Shown: positions 25,710 to 37,744 of the stretch, in pieces
Layout of the letters: every line of letters starts with the position of its first letter
Position numbering within the stretch: position 1 is the first letter of the stretch
Source: Symsagittifera roscoffensis
Lineage: Eukaryota > Xenacoelomorpha > Acoela > Convolutidae
NCBI RefSeq assembly: GCF_963678635.1
Contig: NC_087071.1
Location: 43,821,095-43,885,094, forward strand
Length of the DNA stretch: 64,000 nt
Reading direction: 5' to 3'
Notes under the pieces: generated by a model
Databases searched by the model: none
The model's input: only the letters and a program-made list of their open reading frames with translations
What the model was told of the DNA's origin: nothing
Translations under genes and position numbers: made by a program

Positions 25710-28700
25710 GGACTTAGGGCGTTCAAAAAATTCAAATTTTGATTGATATTTTTTGAGGTCGGCCAAGTTGATATTCCGAGAACTCCCAAACTGCTCTAAA
25801 ACGCCGCTGGTTGAAAGTTACTACATATTGACCGCCCCTTGGTGAACGTCTTTGTTCGAGTTTTGCAGGAAGTTGTCAAAAATAGAGTCCTTATTTACAA
25901 AATGTAATCAATTTTCATGGATTTAATGTACAAAAAAAATCCACAATCTTGAAAACAAATGAATTTAGAATCCATTACTTTGTCTAAATGGTTCATGATA
26001 ATCGATTAAGTGAACAACAATTTAATCAACAAAAATCCATTTTAATCAATTTTTTTTATCCATGAAACTTTGGTGCGGGAGAGAAAAATAGAAAACCAGT
26101 TCAGCTTTGATATAAATTATCGGGGCGAAACGATTGGAACTTAAAATTGGGTTGATTTTACCCAAAAAGGTTCAGACAAAATTTGATGAGCATTTTATTA
26201 GAATTAAAATGGAGCAATTTATTCTAATTTGAATACAAATGATTCGTTTTTTGGCTTTTAAAATGAACCAAAAATTTCTCCAAAACTATCGTTTCAATTG
26301 ATGAAAATAGATATCAAAATGAGCCTCGTATGAAGTCCAATTAAATTTAACGAGGTTGCAATCTACAACAATTTGCGCGCAACGATTCAACGTTTCAACT
26401 TATTTTAAAAAATAAAAATAGTCTACTAAATAGTGAAAAAAGAAACATTTTTGGTTATGATTTAGAAAAAAAGTTTGCTTATACAAAATAGAGATAATTT
26501 TAATCTAAATCAAATTTGTTGGGCTACATAATAGGCCTAAAGTTATAATTTTTTGTCAGTATTTGAACCAGTAATTCTTACGTCGTTTTCGATTGACTAA
26601 AAAAGCCAAAACTGATTCCTTTATATTTTAAAAATTAAAGCAGAGTTTCGCAGAAAAATCTGCATCAGAAAAATCTGTAGCAAGTTTTTTTTAAATTGTT
26701 TTCTGTGAAAAGTTAATCAACTTTGAGAAAAGCGAATTTAACATTTGAAATCTCTTTAGTTTGTCCAGATATATTAAATATGCGATGTCTAATGAAATAG
26801 AAAATTAGTTTCATTAGGTTCCTTTTACGGTTTTTCTGTACTGAAAATTTTTCATGTGACTGGAAAAAGCTGCAGCTTTTTTTCCAGCTATTTTTAGTTT
26901 TACTATCTCAAAAAAGCTAATCGAAAGTCGTTAGACAGTTTGGACGTTTGAAGTCGTTAGACAGTTTTAGTATGAGGTGGGGAGAACGAAATTGTTCTAA
27001 ATGATCCAAGAAAAGCCTTGATGATCAAACATTTTTAAATAATTGAAAATAGAGAAATAAGTTTAAAATTAAGGTCCAAGGATAACCTTGAGGATCTGAA
27101 TCAGCGAAAATTGAGGTTGTTACAAAACAAGGATAGCCTTGACAATATTTATGTTTAACGTTTAAATTTAGAGAAAATTTATAGTTTTAAGAAAGGATTG
27201 ATTTAAAGGTTGAAGATTTAAATAATTTTAATTTCTGTGTGATTGTGGTTATGTTTTAGATCAAAGAACCAGGAAGATTAATTTGTGCGAGGTTAAAGAT
27301 ATTGGTCCTTTAGAAGCAAGAAATTTTTATAAATGTAATGAAAATTACTTTAAGTTGATTTACTTACTAATTTTTGTATTTTTTATTCAATTAATTTTCA
27401 ATTAACAAAAGTTTTAAAATAACTGCAGATTTGTCGGAAATTAACGACATTTGCATCTTTTTATCAGTCGTTAAAATTTTATATATTACTGGTTATACAT
27501 CAATGAGAGGTATATGGCTTGCAAATATCTTACTGCTCCAAATAATTTTTTTCATGTTGGTGAATGAAAATGTACTGCCTTGATAATCTTGTAGAAAAGT
27601 AATCGTTGCAGCCTGCTTTTTTCGTTTCACGATGGTATTGATTAGACTTATTGAGACGTGGAGGTGAATTTTCAAAAATTGTTAACTTTTTTGTATTTTG
27701 TGTTTGGATCTTAGATCTTATGTTTATTTTGATTTTGCTAATTCTAATTTTGTTGAGGTTTTTGTTCGAGACTTTTGGTTGCACCAGTTGAGTTTATGTC
27801 CTGGGTGGCTTATTCAAAGATTAATTTTTTTTTCGGCCGGATAGATTCGTGCAACTTGTTAGTCTAATACCGATCTTAATCTTACTCTTATATCTTAGAT
27901 CTAGTGTATACTGGTATTTGCTAGATACGATATCAGGAACTGTTCTGAAGAAGAAAATTTGTTTGCTAAGTTATATTTATTCTGTTCTGTTGCTGAGATT
28001 TTGAATAGTTTCAGCTATACAATTTACTGTAAGTCTTAGTTATGGATCATGATTGGTTGGTAAGAAATATTTTTTGCAGAGATAGTTTTATCAATAATAT
28101 AATTGAATAAAACACTAGCTTTATACTGGGTCCACGTGCTCAAGGTCAGCCAGTGATGTTGCCAACAATGTGGTTTTAATATAATTTTACTGCCATTAGT
28201 ACATACCCGGGTGCCACATAGACTTGTGATATCAGATATCTTGTTTTGGGCAAGTAAAAGTTGAGAAGCCTCCAACATCCACACACAGCTGTTCGGCTGA
28301 AATCAAACAAACTGATCAGAAACAAGGTTGCTTATCAGCTCTAATTGACGGAATACGTTTTCAAAAAAGCCTTCATTGCCTAGTCTATCTGAGTCATTTT
28401 TTTAAGTCTGTATATTGTTTTAGAAATCATAAAGAGGCTTTTTAATTTTCAGGCATATTGATTGGTAATAGTTTACTTTTTTGGTCCCTAGCAGAAACCG
28501 AGGTACAGTATGTGGCTAATTCTAACAGTAAGTATTTGTATTTTCTATATTGCGGTCGAAGCGTATCTAGTTAGTCTAGCGGGTACGAATCCGGTTATCA
28601 ACCCCATGGCGTAGATTCATACGCCGTGCTGGCTCTTCTTTTTAGAAAATGGGTGGAACCAATAATCTAAACTGGTTTTGTCACGGGACCAAACAGGTAA

Positions 28701-29640
28701 ACTAGTACCCATTATTTTTGCTAAGCAAAATTAAAACATTTTTTTTTACAAAAAAGAAGACTAACCTAATGTTTTTGAACAAAAGACAATGGATTATTTT
28801 TATAATCTCTGAAAGCCTTCGTCAAAATCAAATTGAAAAACTACAAATCGAAACATCTTTATTTCAGCATTTTCTTCGGAAATAGGAGTGTTGGAAATTT
28901 TCTGAGAAAATATTCACTGAGAAAAGTTTTGCCTTTTATTTAAATGAAAAATTTTCAAAAACGACTTTCAAATCCAGCATCCTAGCTCAATGATATATTA
29001 CTTTCAGGATCAAATTTATCAGAAACTATTTGAGAAGGATAACATTTAAAGCATATAAGAAAATTTAAATTGTCAACGTCCATTCCATAAAATAGAAAAA
29101 TTGAAACAAAACTGAATTTTAATATTCAATTTTCAAGAGTAAAAGAATCAAGAATACGTGTTTTTACGTAAGTATACAGAAGGTTCGGACTATGGTTTGT
29201 TTGTCCATTGGTTTTTCGGAGTTGTTTTAGTTCATTTCTTGCAATTTTTTTGTTATTTGTGGGGGATGGGTTGACTTGAATACTAAATTGTAACAAACTA
29301 CCAAAAACAAATTTTGAAAAAATTAACAAATAATTCTAAATGAATAAAAATTCGGAGCAAAAAATTGAGTAATTTCAGATACCGTGAAACTAATAAACTG
29401 AGCTGAGCAATTTAAATTACATGCAACTTATAAGCAGACTGATATTCACAAGACTATTGCGTGTTCATTTCTAATAAAAATGAAAAATGTTCGTGATAGA
29501 CTGAAACTTTATGCTGTTTCTTTTTTCAAAATCTGTGCGCTGTTCACATATGACATTTGCATTAATTTTGCTTCAATTTTCATTTTTAAAGGCTTAACTG
29601 ATCTAATGTGAAGTTTGGTTTTAGTTTGAACTCAGAACAA
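25710..29640. other. Intergenic A+T-rich DNA, no gene seen
   Basis: Starts with ATCGATTA/CCATTTTAATC motifs (25900-26060) like those at 0.4-1.2 kb and 22.8 kb. The rest has no convincing frame on either strand. A - strand frame at 28036-28284 has mixed composition but no recognisable motif. Confidence 0.45.
28565..28690 (+). repeat. Possible tRNA-derived SINE fragment
   Basis: TTAGTCTAGCGGGTA resembles a Pol III A box. GGCGTAGATTCATACGCC, 30-40 bases on, resembles a B box that also forms a small hairpin. A T-rich run follows. Weak evidence. Confidence 0.3.
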
Positions 29641-29710
29641 AGATTTAAAAAGCTGAGGGTAGAAAAAGATTTAAAAAGCTGAGGGTAGAAGCTGAGGGTA
29701 GAAAAGGCTC
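29640..29710 (+). repeat. Small tandem duplication
   Basis: GATTTAAAAAGCTGAGGGTA is repeated, and AGCTGAGGGTAGAA occurs a third time immediately after. Confidence 0.8.
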
Positions 29711-29769
29711 GCAAAATTTAACAACAACTCGCACCACTACCCGGGTTGACCTCCATACACCGAAAATGG

Positions 29770-30710
29770 TTATCATACAATTCCATACATCAAGTGTATG
29801 GAAAAAACGCTTGTCATACAATTTTCATACAATTTTGAAAAATGATAGAAGAAAGGTTTAAACTAATTTCTGCGGCTGTTTGATTCTAATAAAACAGTCG
29901 GGTGATGAAAAAATTGAGGTTTTTGTTTTTTGAAAAAAACCTTGATCATACAATTCCCATATATGGAAATTGTATGATAAGCATTTTTTTCATTATTGAT
30001 AAAGTTTTCAGAAATCTTTTGAAAAGGTTTTTTAAGAAGCTGTATAAAATAGAAAAGCGGCTTTGGCTCAAGGTAGGTTGTTTTTTCTGCGAAAACAGCA
30101 TTTCAGTTTGGAATGAAAAAAATGCTTATCATACAATTCCCATATATGGAAATTGTATGATAAGCACTTTTTTTCATCATTGATAAAGTTTTCAGAAATC
30201 TTTTTAAAAGGTTTGTTGAGTAGCTATATATGTGTCAAAAGCGTTTTTGGCTCAATGTAAGTTTTTTTTCAGCGAAAACAGCATTTCAGTTTGGAATGAA
30301 AAAAACGCTTATCATACAATTCCCATATATGAAAATTGTACGATAAGCAATTTTTTCATCATTGATAAAGTTTACAGAAATCTTTTGAAAAGGTTTGTTA
30401 AGAAGCTGTATATGTGTCAAAAGCGTTTTTTGCTCAGTGTAAGTTTTTTTTTCATCGAAAACAGCAATTCAATTTGGAATGAAAAAAATACTTATCATGC
30501 AATATGGAAATTGTAAAATTGAATGTTAACAAATTTTCTATTAAAAAAAATTCGGAAATGCTCTGAAAACAATGTTCAAATGAAATAATAGCGTTCATTG
30601 TTCAATAGAAGTGCTTTGGACGTCAAAAATCAGATGCCATTTTGGAATGAAAAAAATGCTCATAATACAATTCTCATATATGAAATTTGTATGATAATCA
30701 TTTTTTCCAT
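29770..30710. repeat. Palindromic satellite, about 182-bp unit
   Basis: Units start near 29946, 30123, 30307, 30490 and 30658. Each contains a palindrome of about 44 bases whose left arm is TGCTTATCATACAATT, joined by CCATATATGG to its reverse complement. Between palindromes are shared blocks GATAAAGTTTTCAGAAATC and AACAGCATTTCAGTTTGGAA. The last two units are degenerate. The open frames across the array are a by-product of the repeat. A related inverted motif lies just upstream (29770-29850). Confidence 0.85.
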
Positions 30711-30784
30711 AAGAGCAAAGTTTTTTTTAAAGCTTCCTAAAAAAATTTATGAAACAACTGCATCTTTAGGCTGGACGTAAGGCA

Positions 30785-30935
30785 GTTGTCTTTAATAATT
30801 TTGGTCAGCGGTCGATTCCCGGCCTGTCCTTTCTTTTTTTTTGGTGTCTGACATTGAAATTTTTTTCGGGGGAAAAATTGGTTAGTCGGCTTTTAGTTTG
30901 ACGGCCTATGTTTTGTCGACTTAACTGGCACCCGA
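30785..30935 (+). repeat. Possible tRNA-derived SINE
   Basis: CGGTCGATTCCCGGCC resembles a Pol III B box. It is followed by a T run and a tail with GGCCTATGTTTTGTCGACTT that resembles the tail at 60880-60915. Confidence 0.4.
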
Positions 30936-31489
30936 AATTGTTTTGCGGCGTATCCAGTTTTCAACGTATTCTCAGGCGTCGCTGATTAATTCCTGTAGTT
31001 TTTTAAATTACCAAACTGACTTGTATACTTTCCGTTCTTTTTTTCGCTTTTTTTTATTCGGCCTAAATGATTCGGGCTCTTACTTTGTCTGCTCACCAAA
31101 ATTATTCTGCTTTAGCATAAGGATACAATTTATTTTAATTAAATAAGGTCGGCTAGTAGTATAAAAGTTAAAAGTTCAAATTTTTTAACCGCTCAAAACT
31201 TTTATGCCACAATTTCAGATTTTGATCATATTAATTTAAATCTAACCATGTGATGTCGTTTTGGTGAATGCTTTAAAATGCTAAAAGCGTGTTTTTAGTA
31301 GTGATTTTATTTCTCGTTTGTTTTCAAAATTGAAATTTTGGCATTTAAAGGAAAAATCTGATTTTTTTTGACAACCAATTTTTTTGGCACTTTTGTTTTC
31401 GGATCAATTGACGTCAACTTTTGTTTTCGGATCAACCATAATTTTTGGCTTAATGGACCTCAACACAGATGCACTTTCCATCCATAGGT

Positions 31490-31840
31490 GAAAAAAAACA
31501 TATGATGCCTCTAACGCAATAGATTATTGGCCGAAAATCTATTCAGTCGAAAAAAAACAAGACAAAAGAAAAAGCCGAAATAAAAACAAAAAGAAACTAA
31601 GACAACTAAAAAAAATATTAAATCCGTCTCACGCATAAATTACACACAAATAGAAAAATTCGGTTTCATAAACGGAGCAAAATCAATTTCTTATACCGAT
31701 GAAATTCAGACCGAAACCAATAATACTAAACAAAAATTAAATTAAAAAAGCCAAAAAAAGATACAAAAAATCAAGACTATTAAAAAGTTGTCAAGTCCCC
31801 CTCCGACGTAAACGTGATTAACAACAAGATTTTTTTGTTA
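31490..31840 (-). repeat. Dispersed repeat F4, inverted copy
   Basis: The reverse complement carries GGGGGACTTGACAACTTTTTA and TAGTCTTGATTTTTTG. These align with the tandem units at 35600-36160 (GGGGGACTTAAAAGTTTTTTA, TAGTCCGAAGTTTTTTTG). The repeat is composed of irregular subunits of 150-180 bp. Confidence 0.5.
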
Positions 31841-32296
31841 CCCTTGCGGTAAGCTAGTGTATTGTAATCGGAAACTAGGGCTTTTCCAGTCAAAAAAATT
31901 TAGGCACAGGACACTTTATTTCATCTCGTCTCATTCCCGGCAAGGCTCTGTTAGCAAGAGAATTACCACTTATTTTTTCTTCATCTTAGCTCATTATGCG
32001 ATTTTTTTTGTTGGTTGTAATTTTACCAACTTGATTTGGTAATATAAGTAATCCTTGAAGTAAAAAACTCAAAAAATGACTTCATTAAAAAGAGTAAAAA
32101 CAACATTAAGCATAACACTTGGTTTGAATAACTGAAATAGAAAAATAATTATAAAATTTCTTTTAATATAAAGAGTGAATTAGGATCGGCAGATAGAACA
32201 CTCACAATTTGCAAAAAAAGTGCATGAGTTTATAAAGTAAAAAATTGAGTTTTTTCAAAAAACTCCAATGAATATAAAGATAAGGAAAGAGGGCGT

Positions 32297-33190
32297 TCAA
32301 AGCTGATCACAATAAGAGATAACAAAATAGTTGGTTAGTCTTGGTGCGCGAACAAAAAAATTAATGTCTGACTTGAATTTGTGAAATTTTTGGTTGTCGA
32401 AAAAATTGTTTCCACTTGATCGTGTTGTAAGAGACCAGGATTTGGGTTGAGAATTTTGGCATGTTTCTCTTTTCTTATTTACAATTTTCCATAGGAAATC
32501 GAGATCTGCTCGAGTAACTTGAAAACAAATTGGTAGCAAAATAGTATATGTAAAGTGGTGTTGTAATCATCACAATGGTAAATCCAACGGACTACTTCAT
32601 CTGAAAACTTTCCATTTTGCGTAAACTAGAAATAAGAGGCAACTAAACATGGGAACAGTAAAGTAAAACAGACAAAATCAATGATTGTCGAAGTTTTTTG
32701 CGACTAACAGAATGTTGGTACAGTTCTGCGAATGAAATTGAACAATTATGAACATTTCGCAACTTGTTCTATCAATGTGATTTGACCAGTTCAAGTTAAT
32801 GGATATTAACTTACCAAGATCTTTGATATCATTAATTTGCTCAAGAAATGATTCAATCAAATGAAATGATGTATCTTGAATTGATTCAAACATAGCATCT
32901 TCGACTATGAAGGGTGAAATTTAAGACCAATTAATTGTGTAACAGTTAAAAGACTATCAATGTCGTTCTGGATTAAAATGGAATTTGTAGTTTTTGGTAA
33001 AAATTTTCTTTCGTCGCTGTATGCAAAAATTATACCGTTAATCACAAAGTCGGGAAAATCATTTATAAATAATATGAAAAAAGAGGCCCCAAAACACTTC
33101 CTTCAGGAGCACCTGAATTTACCTTGATAGTGCTCGAAAAATCATAGTTCGTTCTAACAAATTGATAATGGTATGAGAGATAATAAAGGT
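32297..33190 (-). pseudogene. Non-LTR retrotransposon reverse transcriptase, 3' half, broken
   Basis: On the - strand from 33190: SGAPEGSVLG, then (after a one-base shift in a T run) FFILFINDFPDFV, then IIFAYSDERKF at the catalytic box. Next come DIKDLGKLISINLNWSNHID, a YCSHV block, and a C-terminal block ending FKSDINFFVRAPRL near 32340. This is the fingers-to-thumb part of a CR1/Jockey-type RT. The active-site acidic pair reads D-E rather than D-D. Several stops and shifts make it a dead, 5' truncated copy. Confidence 0.8.
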
Positions 33191-33561
33191 ATTAATCGGA
33201 TATTAACTAATTAATTTGAGAATGAGTTAAAATTGTAAATTCAAACGAACGTTTTCCTACAATTTGTGCATCTTCAGGTTTTAAAAATTCTAAACTATCT
33301 GTACAAAATGATCAAAGATCATAAAAAGTGTCACACACATCATTATTTCAAAATTGTAAAAATTCAACCAATCAAAACTTCACAAATATCACTGAAATTA
33401 TGTAACAACTATTATGTAACATTTTAAAACATTTTGTCACAAATTTCTGAGAGTTTTCTTCATTTTTATTTTCACATTTTCGTTTTGTGGCTAATTTTAA
33501 TGCTAACATGTAAGTTGTTTCAAAATTTTGTTGTTTTAGCCAGTATTTTTCGATTCTGGAA

Positions 33562-34080
33562 CTATAGCCTTAGTGTCAGCTCCCTACTTCTAAACTCGTC
33601 GCGCGTGTTAATTGCCGGTCTCTTTTTCCTAATGTGCAGCGCCTCTAATGTAAGTAACTTGATGCTGCTGGACGCCCGGTCGAATATTTTCCAATTAAAC
33701 TCAGACTTACCACTCTCACTACCACACTGCCTTATATGCTGTCCAACTGGGGTATCCTCTTTTCGGTGTTCCTCAATCCTTGTGGTGAGATGTCGGACCG
33801 TCTGGCCAACCTAGATGGATTTGCACCCACAACATTCAAGTCTGTACACCACTTTTGATTTCAGTTCACTGGAACAGGAGGATTTTAGAGACCATCAAGA
33901 TGGGTTGTGAATCACTGCTATAATCACAGGGCTTCTTTTTCTCAGCCATGTTCTTTTTGTTTTTGCCCTCGCTGATGATTTTTTCAAGGACATGGGATGC
34001 CACCCGCGACGACCAACTTTCTGTATATTGGTTATCCAACTACTGCTCACGGTTGATTTTCATGGCTTTATCATATTCTT
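33562..34080 (-). pseudogene. Penelope-like element, GIY-YIG endonuclease domain
   Basis: Downstream of the RT on the - strand, one frame reads LKSKVVYRLECCGCKSI, a TAG stop (33811-33813), then VGQTVRHLTTRIEEH. It continues through LLTLEALHI, RKKRPAINTRDEFRSREL and a terminal TAG at 33562. This is the endonuclease layout of Penelope-like retroelements: GIY block, YIG block, catalytic Arg, and Glu in LEALHI. The stop replaces the tyrosine of the YIG block, so this copy would lack a working nuclease. The linker before it (about 33870-34105) is shifted and broken. Confidence 0.8.
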
Positions 34081-34104
34081 CCCATGTTGAGTCACTGCGG
34101 AAAA

Positions 34105-34230
34105 CCCAAAAACCCGGTGAACAGTTCCTTCAGTCACACTTCTCTTGTACTGAAGGGGGCGCAGCTTCTAAAAACACGGTGAACAGTTCCTTCAGTCACA
34201 CTTCTCTTGCACTGAAGGGGGGCGCAGGTT
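34105..34230. repeat. 62-bp tandem duplication inside the Penelope-like element
   Basis: GGTGAACAGTTCCTTCAGTC and the bases through GAAGGGGGCGCAG occur twice in tandem (about 34113 and 34175). The duplication disrupts the conserved CAP.....REV..GT-VHR.F region that links RT to endonuclease. Confidence 0.85.
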
Positions 34231-35449
34231 TTTGATACCACCCACAGCTAATTTTCCTGCTTTTGTGAATTCTAATTTGTAAATCCAAAAATGCCAAAAC
34301 TCCGTTTGTGTTTGGTGTCCCTATTGTGAACTGTAAATTTGGATGTAGTAAGTTTGCAGCCCATAGCATTTTTTCGGGATCACCCTTCACTGTTCTCACT
34401 ATATCATCAACATAACGGAGAAATAACTTAGCTAGTTGCCCTGACTTGTTTTTCTCTCTTATTGCGATGCATTTTCTGCAGTACCAGACGGTTTCACTTA
34501 TATTTCGATACTCATCATCTGATATATCACAGCATTTTACGTGATACCAGTTCAAACAGCATTCACATTCTACACCTTTTGACCTGTACGTGACTTTCTT
34601 ATTGCACTCGGGACAAATTCCGTGAAGATCTTTCTCGGGCAAAAACATTTCGGGAATATCCCTCGATAGTGCAGTTTCGTACAGCTTCAGCCAAAGATTT
34701 GCTAAAATAACGGCAAGAGATGCCCCCATTGCCAAACCATCTTTCTTAACGTACCATGTTTCATTGCACTTGAAATGGACTTGACTAACTGCCATGTTCA
34801 ACACTCTCTTCATGGTTTTCCTAGCAATTGATGGTGGTTCATCTTGCTCGTACAGTTTTCTCAGAGCTATGTCTATCGTTTTTTTCAGTTGAACATTTGT
34901 GTACAGACTCTTCACATCTAGAGATATCAAGTTTTCATTGGGCTCAAAATTAGTGCTCTCTAAGATTTCTCTCGCATCTAGTGAGTTGGTCTCGACGTTT
35001 GCGCCCTCAATTTTCTCCAAAAATTTTGCAAGAACCTTGTTCAAGTTATAATAAGAGCTACCAGGCAAGGAGAGGACCGGTCTTAATGGGGTATTCACAT
35101 TATGCACTTTCGCCAACCCATAAAGCATGGCGGGCTGCCCCCAGTAGACCTCATCCTTGTGTAGAGACTCTCACTTATTTCATCTTTTTTTCCTCATAGC
35201 CAACAACTCCTTTTTGATGTCTCTTTCTATCTTCAAAACAATCGCATCACTTGTTCCTTTACTTTTGCTGAATTGATGTGAATCTACTGAATCCGACATG
35301 TAAATTAATTTGGTATCAAAATTGAGTAGACGGTAAAAAATTGGTAAGGAACGGAAATACATAGCAGGGAACATAATCGAATATCTTTTGAATATCAAAA
35401 AAAACAGATAAATAGGGAATGTTTTCATCTCTACAGTTGTATATTGCAT
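34196..35449 (-). pseudogene. Penelope-like reverse transcriptase carrying an inserted PHD finger
   Basis: The main frame (35128-34196, 310 residues) has Penelope RT blocks: LYGLAKVHN at 2-10, LRPVLS, LISLDVKSLYTNV at 67-79, KKDGLAMGASLAVILANLWL at 128-147 and FLRYVDDIV at 236-244 with intact YVDD, then FLDLQI. Between the last two blocks sits a complete C4HC3 zinc finger: Cys172, Cys175, Cys188, Cys191, His196, Cys199, Cys217, Cys220, with the WYC signature of PHD fingers (34469-34615). The frame stays open across the insertion. Upstream it is cut by a TGA, and 35180-35449 is a shifted N-terminal piece. The frame is lost again at the 62-bp duplication. The element is dead as a whole, but the RT-PHD core is clean. 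Confidence 0.85.
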
Positions 35450-35599
35450 CTAAATAAGCCAGTAATTGAGTAGTCGTGCTTCTGATTTTCACGAAGCCCT
35501 GTTATTCTTCCTTCATCAATAAAATAATTTTATGCTATATGAAATCAAATAAAACACGCTCAAATCGAATTGATAGATTAAGCAAAATACTTATTGGTC

Positions 35600-36345
35600 T
35601 GTAATTCGCGATGTCTCTGCTTCATGTTAAAGTTTCCTTTTTTGTTTATTTTTCGGCTTGTTGAGTTACGGCGTAAATTAAATCGGCTTTGTGGCCTGAT
35701 ATCATGCTATATCAATCGACGAGAAAATTCCTTGTTTGTATGTGTTTTGAGTGTGAGGGGACTTGATGAATTTTTTGGAGTCTTGAATTAGTTTGATTTT
35801 TTTTATTTGCTCATTTTGTTTTGGCCTATGTTTCTTCGACATATTGGCCTCATTTTGCACCATTCGACGAGCGAATAATTTTTTTTGTGCGTGAAGTTCG
35901 AATGTGTGGGGGACTTAAAAGTTTTTTACTAGTCCGAAGTTTTTTTGTTTTTTTTTCTTGGCTTTTTTTGTTTTCCTTTTTGGCCTTATAGGTTTATATC
36001 AATAGGTCAAATTTATATCAGCATAATGCCGAATTTTGCTCTATTTGACGCGCGAATAAAGCTTCTGTGTGCCTTTATTTGCTTGAGGGTGTGGTGGTTT
36101 TGAATTTTTTAAAAAAAATTTTTCGGTCTTGAGAGTTTCTGCTTATGTTTTTTCGGCATTGTTACCGCATGATTTTTTTATGCCAGTTTCTAATTGTTTT
36201 TTTTTGTCTTGGCCCGTTGTTGTTTCAAACCTAGTTTTATCGATAGATCTAGTTCGAAATTTTTGAATTTTTTCGGACGTAGCCGCTTCCTTGTTTTGTA
36301 TCGCAAATGGTGCGAAGCTCAGCTTCCCCTCTGTGTGAATTAAGA
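35600..36345 (+). repeat. Dispersed repeat F4 with tandem subunits
   Basis: Three irregular subunits (about 150-180 bp) share a T-rich GGCCT..GTTT block, an ATTCGACGAGCGAATAA-like block and a GGGGGACTT block (around 35716, 35867, 36049). The copy ends at about 36295-36345 with ATCGCAAATGGTGCGAAGCT and a hairpin GCGAAGCTCAGCTTC before CCTCTGTGTG. The same terminal motif recurs at 40665-40705, 57488-57530 (inverted) and 61408-61452. Confidence 0.55.
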
Positions 36346-36349
36346 TTTC

Positions 36350-37744
36350 TTTCAAAAAATCCCCTGTCTTATGAAAAGAAAAACACGCTGCTTTTTCAAA
36401 ATACAAAATCGCTATACACAAGAAAGAAAAAGCCCATTTTTATGTGCTACCTTCACGTTCTTTCAGAAAAGGAAGGCTTATATCAGCAATAGTTGTTTTG
36501 TAAATCAATGATACTGCCTAGAAAAGCCTAATCAGAGATACAAAAATGCTACAACAAGAAACCTTGTAGATCTGTGATACAGTTTAGAAAAGCCTAACCA
36601 AAAAATTTCAAGAATTGAAAAGCCCATTTCATGTACTGCATTCAGGTTCTTCTACGAAATGAAGATTTGTTTCAGTAGTAATTATAATGCAGATCAAGGA
36701 TACTGACCTTTTTTACTACTTTTTAGTAAGTATCAAGGATACTACGTTTTTTAGTAACCTTAGTTTTTTTGTTGTTGCAATTGCAGGGACTTAATAGCAA
36801 GTCAGTTATATTTTGCTGTTTCTTTTTATGTTGCCTTCGTTTTTTTTCAGGTTAGTTCATGCTATACTATTTGCTTACAGTGTTTCCACAATTGTCATTT
36901 CGACAGTGTAATCATCAATCTTTTTCATAAACCACAAACGTTTCTTTGTGGGATCCCTTTTGAATTGTGCTGTGCCTCAGTAAAATTATTTATTTTATCC
37001 CAAATTCATTCCAACAACATCCAATCATATAGCTTCCCTAATCATAATTCTTATTGAAAACATTTTATGCTCTCCCCTATGCTATTCCAGAGCTGTTACA
37101 TATATCAATTGGTCAGATACAAATGTTGGCCTTTAGCCTTAGAATAAAATTTGATAATTGACAGCTGTCAAGAATGCTACCTTCAAGGGTGAGTTTTGCG
37201 GAGTAATTTGCTCTGATGATGTAATGTAAAGATATTACCCACCCTGTGAATGCTTCTGAGTTAAAGCGCAGGGGGCCACGATGGGTCGACTACTCCCTAG
37301 ATTTGCTCAGGATCATTTGCGATGCAAAGATTTTTATTACCGCTTTAATATGATACCGCAAAAAATGTAATTTTTAGTGCATGAAGTTAAGGTGGGGCTT
37401 AAGATCTTGAAATTTGCAAATACCACTACTAAATTTAACTATCTCAACATTTTCTATCTATACGTGACTCGGTTTCTTGTTACCTATGTTGACTTTCGAT
37501 GTCAACTTCTGAAGTGAGAGTAGAGTGTTCATTTCAATAGTTAGGGTCGTTGATAAAAAACTGCTCTCCGTTTCCATCAATTAAAACGATTCTCGGTGGT
37601 GCGAAAGTTCGCAACAAAGCAACGCCTAATAACAGGCGACAGCTGCTCATTCATCTAAAAGCAAATATATGTAGCAGGAGCAATAATAGAATAATCAAGG
37701 AACCTTTCGTATCAAAAACAGCAATTTCTCCGAAGCTGCCTAAT
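36350..37744. other. Intergenic DNA, no gene seen
   Basis: A local repeat GATACTG / AAAAGCCTAA theme at 36480-36760 (for example AGAAAAGCCTAATCAGAGATA and AGAAAAGCCTAACC) suggests decayed duplication. The slightly less A/T-rich 37540-37740 has no frame I can name. Confidence 0.4.

Noticed and set aside
29902-30516. Two 93-94 codon frames with repeated HTIPIYGNCMIS-type peptides
   Set aside because: They are translations of the palindromic satellite. The period, not protein selection, explains the repetition.
29940-30710. Hammerhead ribozyme in the satellite
   Set aside because: The conserved CTGATGA...GAAA core is absent from the units.
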